NCBI RefSeq assembly: GCF_020905375.1
Contig: NZ_JAJJBU010000007.1
Location: 62,001-126,000 of the forward strand
Length of the DNA: 64,000 bases
Source of the DNA: Arthrobacter cryoconiti
GTDB taxonomy: Bacteria > Actinomycetota > Actinomycetes > Actinomycetales > Micrococcaceae
Direction of reading: 5' to 3'
Every line of letters starts with the position of its first letter. Position 1 is the first letter of the stretch. The translations under genes and the position numbers were made by a program. Under the pieces are notes generated by a model. It did not search any database. It saw only the letters and a program-made list of their open reading frames with translations, and was not told where the DNA came from. Of this stretch, positions 59,700 through 64,000 are shown piece after piece.

Positions 59700-61232
59700 A
59701 TGAGCGTCGAAAGCCGCAACTACAAGAAGGCTAAGTTGGGGAGCCGCGAACCACCTGTGTCATTGCGCAGTGCCTGGCTACCGTTGGCTACCCTCTCCGC
59801 CGTCTTTCTATTTGAGATGTTGGATAACTCGATTTTGAACATAGCTCTTCCCTCGATTGGGCGGGAGCTGCAGGCATCCTCAACAGCGTTGCAATGGGCC
59901 ACAAGTGCCTATGCGGTGATGTTCGGGTCCTTGATGTTGGTCTTTGGTGCCGCTGCAGACCGCTTTGGACGACGGAGAATTATGCTCATCGGTCTCGCCC
60001 TGCTCGCGGTGGCCAGTCTGGCGATAATATTTGTCACCACAGCGGAGGAATTGGTCCTGGTTCGTGCGGTCATGGGCGTCGCGGCCGCGATGACGACGCC
60101 GGGTTCGATGGCTCTAGCATTTCGTCTTTTTGCAGCCGAAGAACTACGCATCCGGGCAATCACACTCATTTCAACGGTGGGTTTGGTGGGCTTGGCAGTA
60201 GGCCCTGTGGCGGGTGGTTTTGTACTAGCGATCGCGCCCTGGCAGTCCCTGTTACTGGTCAATGCGCCGATTGCTATTTTGGCGATGATCGGGCTGTGGC
60301 TCGGCTTTGCGGCGGATGAGAGCAGTGAGCTCCACGATGCCCCACTGGATATTCCCGGTTCCGCGTTGGGTACGCTGACGATCCTGCTGATCCTTGTTGC
60401 GCCCACACTTTTCGTTGATGAAGGCGCTGACTCGTGGGAGCCGTGGGTTCTCACGGTAGGCAGTGTCATCGCCGGGGCGCTCTTCATCAGGCGGCAGCGA
60501 ACTGCCCGTCACCCACTTCTGGAATTGGAACTCATAGCGCGGCCCCTAGTGTCCAGTGCACTCGCCTTCAAGGCTGCTGCCGGACTGGCTACGGCCGGTT
60601 TGGGTTATTTGGTGACACTGCAGTTTCAACTTCAGTGGGGATGGCCCCCAGCGCTTGCTGCTCTCGGTTTGTTGCCGCAGGTAATTGTCCTGATCGGGGG
60701 AGGCGCATTCGTCAGCCCGTTCGTGAAGAGAGTTGGCCAAGTCCGTGCCGCCGGTATCAGCGCAGTGGCAGTGGTTGCGGGACTGGCCGTGTACAGCCTG
60801 TTGAACAGTTTTGGCTACGTTTTTGTTGCGATCGCGCTTGCGCTGGTGGCAGCTGGGCTGCGTGTAGTCGGCGTAGTAGCAGCAACCAATGTGCTCAGCG
60901 GGCTTCCCGCGAACCGGACGACTATCGGTGCAGCGCTGACAGACACGGCAACGGAGGTTGCCAATGGAGTCGGTGTGGCAGTTGCCGGAACCATCCTGGC
61001 AGCCATATTTGCCGGCAGCATCGCCACCTCAAACTGGGATTCAGAGCAAACCGCGCAGTTCCAAGCGGGAGTTACCATCGGGGGGCTGGTTCTCACGAGC
61101 CTGGCCGCCGCGCTGGCCGGATGGGGTTTCCGTCAAACTAAGCGACTTACGCGGAGCCCGGAGACCAGAAAATCCTCCGGAACGCAAGTTCCGGAGGATC
61201 GAGTGGGCCTCCAAACAGAATCGAACTGTTGA
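59700..61232 (+). CDS. MFS multidrug exporter, DHA2 (EmrB/QacA) type
   Basis: 510 residues with about 14 helices. LDNSILNIALPSIGRELQASSTALQWATSAYAV is the classic motif D1 region and GAAADRFGRRRIML motif A. It should export a drug-like compound with protons, under the divergent TetR. I chose the ATG at 59700 with a GAGAGGA site over the frame from 59616. The last nine codons run antisense into the tRNA-Thr gene, and the tRNA terminator lies within the coding sequence. Confidence 0.92.
   Translation: MSVESRNYKKAKLGSREPPVSLRSAWLPLATLSAVFLFEMLDNSILNIALPSIGRELQASSTALQWATSAYAVMFGSLMLVFGAAADRFGRRRIMLIGLALLAVASLAIIFVTTAEELVLVRAVMGVAAAMTTPGSMALAFRLFAAEELRIRAITLISTVGLVGLAVGPVAGGFVLAIAPWQSLLLVNAPIAILAMIGLWLGFAADESSELHDAPLDIPGSALGTLTILLILVAPTLFVDEGADSWEPWVLTVGSVIAGALFIRRQRTARHPLLELELIARPLVSSALAFKAAAGLATAGLGYLVTLQFQLQWGWPPALAALGLLPQVIVLIGGGAFVSPFVKRVGQVRAAGISAVAVVAGLAVYSLLNSFGYVFVAIALALVAAGLRVVGVVAATNVLSGLPANRTTIGAALTDTATEVANGVGVAVAGTILAAIFAGSIATSNWDSEQTAQFQAGVTIGGLVLTSLAAALAGWGFRQTKRLTRSPETRKSSGTQVPEDRVGLQTESNC
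61173..61199 (-). terminator. Terminator of the tRNA-Thr gene, inside the MFS coding end
   Basis: TCCTCCGGAAC pairs with GTTCCGGAGGA, loop GCAA on the plus strand; minus strand continues into TTTT. Confidence 0.8.
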
Positions 61233-61278
61233 CCTTCTCATTACGAGTGAGACGCTCTACCAACTGAGCTATGGAGGC
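61206..61278 (-). tRNA. tRNA-Thr(CGT)
   Basis: Cloverleaf with acceptor GCCTCCA/TGGAGGC, D-loop AGCTCAGTTGGTAGAGC, anticodon loop CTCGTAA (anticodon CGT), T-loop AGTTCGATTCT. CCA is not encoded. Overlaps the 3' end of the MFS gene by 27 bp on the opposite strand. Confidence 0.95.
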
Positions 61279-61387
61279 CTGCGATCGTCGAAGGATTCAT
61301 CAAAGAATTATTCGCCGAACACAAGAATCAACTCTAATATGCCGGTGCCTTATGTACAAAATCGGCCAGCAGTTAGATCATGGGCGC

Positions 61388-62935
61388 CTAGCAGGTGGTT
61401 CCGGCCGCTGGCACCACACCGTCCACAAAGTACTTGTCCACGGTGGAAGTCAGGCATTCGTTGGCCCGGCCGTAGGCGGTGTGCCCGTCACCCTTCCAGG
61501 TGACTAGCACGCCGGAGTCCAAGTTTGCCGCGAGCTTTTGGGCAAAGGCGTAGGGTGTGGCCGGATCATTGGTGGTGCCGACTACCAAAATGGGCCCCGC
61601 CCCGGGGGCCTTGATGACGTCGGTTGTCCCCGTGGCAGGATACGGCCAGAACTTACAGCTCAAACCAGAGTAGGCAAGTAACTTCCCAAACGTGGGCGCC
61701 GCTTTTTCAAGCGCTGCGGCGTCTGTGCGCATATGGTCAGTGTCCGAGTTCATGGAGTAGTCCAGACAGTTGATGGCAGTAAACGCCGCCGCAGTGTTGG
61801 AGTTATAGGTCCCATCAGAGTTGCGGTCGGCAGCGTAGTCAGCCAACATCAGCATCCCGGAGGCGTCCCCGGCAAGGGCCTGCTTTAATGCTCCGGAGAG
61901 TGAGTCCCACATGCTGGTGGAGTACATGGTAAATGCCACGGCATTGATGAACTCTGCGCCGGTCACCACCCGGTTTGCTGGGGTTTGTTGCGGTGTCTTT
62001 TCATACACCGCAGCCAGATCACGGATCTGTGCCAGCGCAGTGTCAACGGTGCCGGAGACAGGGCAGTCTTTGGTGCCCAAACAATTTTGCGCCCACGCCC
62101 GCAACGCGTTCTCAAAGCCCACCGCCTGACCCATGGAGATCTGGTCAATGGTTAGCGACGGGTCCAGTGCTCCGTCCAAAGACATCTTCCCCACCCGGGT
62201 GGGGAACAAGCCGGCATATACCGCTCCGAGTTTGGAACCGTAGGAGAAGCCCATGTAGTTCAGCTTGGGATCTCCCACCACAGCACGGAGAATGTCCATG
62301 TCCCGGGCTGAGCTGACTGTGTCCACATGTGCCAGAACAGGGCCAGAGTTCTTGACGCAAAGATCCGTTTGGGTCTTCGCCTCGGCTTCGGCCTTCTTTA
62401 GGTCCGCGTCCACGGAAAGATCCAGTGATTCCTGCCTGGCCGCGTCCATCTGGGCGTCGCTGAGGCACTTCACGGGGGAGGAAGCTTGCACTCCGCGAGG
62501 ATCAAATCCAACGATGTCGTAGGAACTACGCAGCTTGGCAGAGAAATACGACTTCGCTCCGTCCTTGGCGAAGTTTACTCCGGAGGCACCTGGGCCACCC
62601 GGGTTGATAAGCATGGCCCCTAGCCGTTTGCCCGAGGCAGGCAGGCGAATCATGGCCAGTTTGATGGAGGCGCCCTTTGGCTTGGCGTAGTCCATAGGCA
62701 CCTCAACATCGGTGCACTGGAACCCGCCGTTGCACGCCGTCCATGTCACGATCTGTGCATAGTAGGCAGACAGATTGGCCGGGACATCGCCAATGATGGA
62801 CGCGTCAGCGCTGGCCGTCACTGAATGCGCTACCGGCGGTGCTGCCGGTGAGCACGCGGCTAGAAGCAGCGCTCCCACCATGGCCACTGCGGCGGTGAGC
62901 TTGGAGCGTTGGAATCGTGCAGATCCGTGGAGCAT
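61388..62935 (-). CDS. Secreted alpha/beta hydrolase, TAP-like (tripeptidyl aminopeptidase family)
   Basis: 515 residues. The signal peptide ends in a lipobox, LLAAC (Cys28), so it is a surface lipoprotein. The hydrolase core has NPGGPGASG (oxyanion region), the nucleophile Ser231 in GFSYGS, and the C-terminal TAP domain (ILVVGTTNDPATPYAFAQKLA with the acidic residue, GDGHTAYGRANECL with the catalytic His). It probably cleaves peptides outside the cell. It lies 18 bp downstream of holB. Confidence 0.93.
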   Translation of the reverse strand: MLHGSARFQRSKLTAAVAMVGALLLAACSPAAPPVAHSVTASADASIIGDVPANLSAYYAQIVTWTACNGGFQCTDVEVPMDYAKPKGASIKLAMIRLPASGKRLGAMLINPGGPGASGVNFAKDGAKSYFSAKLRSSYDIVGFDPRGVQASSPVKCLSDAQMDAARQESLDLSVDADLKKAEAEAKTQTDLCVKNSGPVLAHVDTVSSARDMDILRAVVGDPKLNYMGFSYGSKLGAVYAGLFPTRVGKMSLDGALDPSLTIDQISMGQAVGFENALRAWAQNCLGTKDCPVSGTVDTALAQIRDLAAVYEKTPQQTPANRVVTGAEFINAVAFTMYSTSMWDSLSGALKQALAGDASGMLMLADYAADRNSDGTYNSNTAAAFTAINCLDYSMNSDTDHMRTDAAALEKAAPTFGKLLAYSGLSCKFWPYPATGTTDVIKAPGAGPILVVGTTNDPATPYAFAQKLAANLDSGVLVTWKGDGHTAYGRANECLTSTVDKYFVDGVVPAAGTTC

Positions 62936-62953
62936 GGGGGTCCTTTGTGGGGA

Positions 62954-64000
62954 TTAGAGCAGGCTTGCGGTCATGGCTTCAAGGGCCAAAAGTGGGGAAA
63001 CATTCGTAGAAGTCAGTCGGCGGCGGACGGAATTGATGGCGTCCATGCGCACGAGCGTCGTTTCGGCGCGGCTGTCGGCAGCAAAGTCGTTGAGCACACC
63101 ACGGAGGGATTCGTTGACGAGTTCCACGGCTGCCGCTGGGGCCTCGGCGCCGCCCCCTCCATTCTGAGCGCGTACCGCCAGCTGGACTACCAGCACGTCC
63201 CGGTAAAAGGAGAGCAGGTCTGTCAAAGCTCGATCCAACTGATCAGTCACGGAGCGCTTTGAGCGGCGTTTTTGGTCCTCTTCCAGTGCGCGAACCTGTG
63301 CGCGTATCGAAGCTGGCAGCGTTCCTGTTTCGGGAGCGCCCAGAGAGCGGAGCAAATTCGCCTTCTCAGCGATATCTCGGTCCTCGTTGGAGGAGGTGGC
63401 CTCGGCCTGTGCCAACTCTAAGAGAGAAGCCGCGGCGAGCACGGCGCCGGTCACGTTACGCAAGGTTAGCGGCAGCCGAACTATCCTCTCTCGGCGCTCT
63501 CGCGCTCCGACGTCGGAGGCAAGACGGCGGGCAATGCCGATGTGGCTCTGGGCTGCACGTGCCGCGTGTAGTGCCAGCCCGGGTTCGATCCCGTCGCGGT
63601 GCACCAACAAATCGGCTACATCTTGAACGGGTGGCACTCGCAATGTCAGCGTCCGGCAGCGTGAGCGGATGGTGACCAGCACGTCCGCAGGGCTCGGGGC
63701 ACACAGGATCCAGATGGTGCGCGGCGGCGGCTCCTCGATCGCTTTGAGCAATACGTTGGTGGTCCGTTCAGCCATGCGGTCAGCGTCGCCGACGATCATG
63801 ACGCGCCAGCGCGAGGACGACGGGCTGTCATGGGCCTTGCGGACTAATTCGCGGGCCTCATCAATGGTGATGGTGGTTTTTTCTGTGGCGATAAACCTCA
63901 CGTCGGCATTGGTCCCGGACAGTGTTGTGTGGCAGGCCTTGCAAACGCCGCACCCTCGCTCGGCAAGCTCCTCTCGTTCGCAGACCAAAGCGGCGGCAAA
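62954..64000 (-). CDS. holB: DNA polymerase III delta' subunit, N-terminus outside window
   Basis: The frame is open to base 64000, so the gene starts beyond the window; about 348 residues are present. A zinc-like cysteine cluster (C...RGCGVCKAC) and the AAA+ parts VMIVGDADRMAERTTNVLLKAIEEPPP (Walker B region) and TIRSRCRTL (SRC sensor/arginine finger) are typical of the clamp-loader delta' subunit, as is the C-terminal helical collar domain. It loads the sliding clamp as part of the DnaX complex. Confidence 0.93.
   Translation of the reverse strand, partial: FAAALVCEREELAERGCGVCKACHTTLSGTNADVRFIATEKTTITIDEARELVRKAHDSPSSSRWRVMIVGDADRMAERTTNVLLKAIEEPPPRTIWILCAPSPADVLVTIRSRCRTLTLRVPPVQDVADLLVHRDGIEPGLALHAARAAQSHIGIARRLASDVGARERRERIVRLPLTLRNVTGAVLAAASLLELAQAEATSSNEDRDIAEKANLLRSLGAPETGTLPASIRAQVRALEEDQKRRSKRSVTDQLDRALTDLLSFYRDVLVVQLAVRAQNGGGGAEAPAAAVELVNESLRGVLNDFAADSRAETTLVRMDAINSVRRRLTSTNVSPLLALEAMTASLL

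Overview
The window is a 64 kb piece of a chromosome from a moderately GC-rich actinomycete, most likely a member of the Micrococcaceae close to Arthrobacter. This rests on gene content and sequence flavour: actinobacterial Lhr-Nei2 pairing, GTP-dependent PEP carboxykinase, NsrR with three cysteines, an IdeR/DtxR-type iron box, a c-di-AMP riboswitch before a secreted lytic protein, many TTG/GTG starts and ATGA-overlapping operons. No plasmid, prophage or CRISPR signature was seen. Genes at both window edges (ppc at the left, holB at the right) are cut.

Region by region. 1-2.1 kb: 3' part of ppc and a small conserved protein. 2.1-6.8 kb: an envelope/general-stress island with a perfect CRP-like site, five 4-bp-overlapping genes of the Asp23/AmaP type, CsbD and GlsB proteins, then an ECF-like sigma factor overlapped by a zinc-binding anti-sigma/Asp23 fusion. 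6.8-19.5 kb: pseudouridine synthase, MFS exporter, the lhr-nei2 DNA repair operon, and a two-component system with a DUF4232 lipoprotein and an APH-fold protein. 19.5-25.5 kb: tRNA-Ser, tadA, upp, a riboswitch-controlled secreted lysozyme-like protein, a MarR-MFS operon and an orphan winged-helix regulator. 25.5-30.2 kb: SixA phosphatase, a YhgE/Pip protein with a degenerate ABC ATPase partner, a FadR-type regulator. 30.2-33.9 kb: an accessory patch with a decayed transposase, a SipW-type secreted protein and a signal peptidase fused to an ice-binding-like (DUF3494) domain, ending next to tRNA-Arg. 34-42.5 kb: pckG, hmp-nsrR with its manB operon, a RecQ-like helicase with a C-terminal PRTase-like segment, a modular repeat and tRNA-Ser. 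42.6-53.6 kb: S9 peptidase, FAD/NAD(P)-binding protein, tRNA-Ser, quinone oxidoreductase, and a PadR-ABC-FtsX export operon. 53.7-57.6 kb: an iron-boxed Fe3+ ABC importer. 57.6-64 kb: TetR-LtrA divergent from a DHA2-type exporter, tRNA-Thr, a secreted TAP-family hydrolase and holB.

The most unusual item is the two-gene unit at 31.6-33.6 kb. The signal peptidase carries its own exported cargo domain, and the junction before that cargo resembles the processing site of the neighbouring SipW-type substrate, which suggests a self-processing secretion/display device. Next in interest are the sigma factor paired with an HX3CX2C-Asp23 fusion, the YhgE/Pip protein paired with an ATPase that has lost its catalytic motifs, and several non-coding palindromic or modular repeats (29.27, 42.11 and 46.81 kb).
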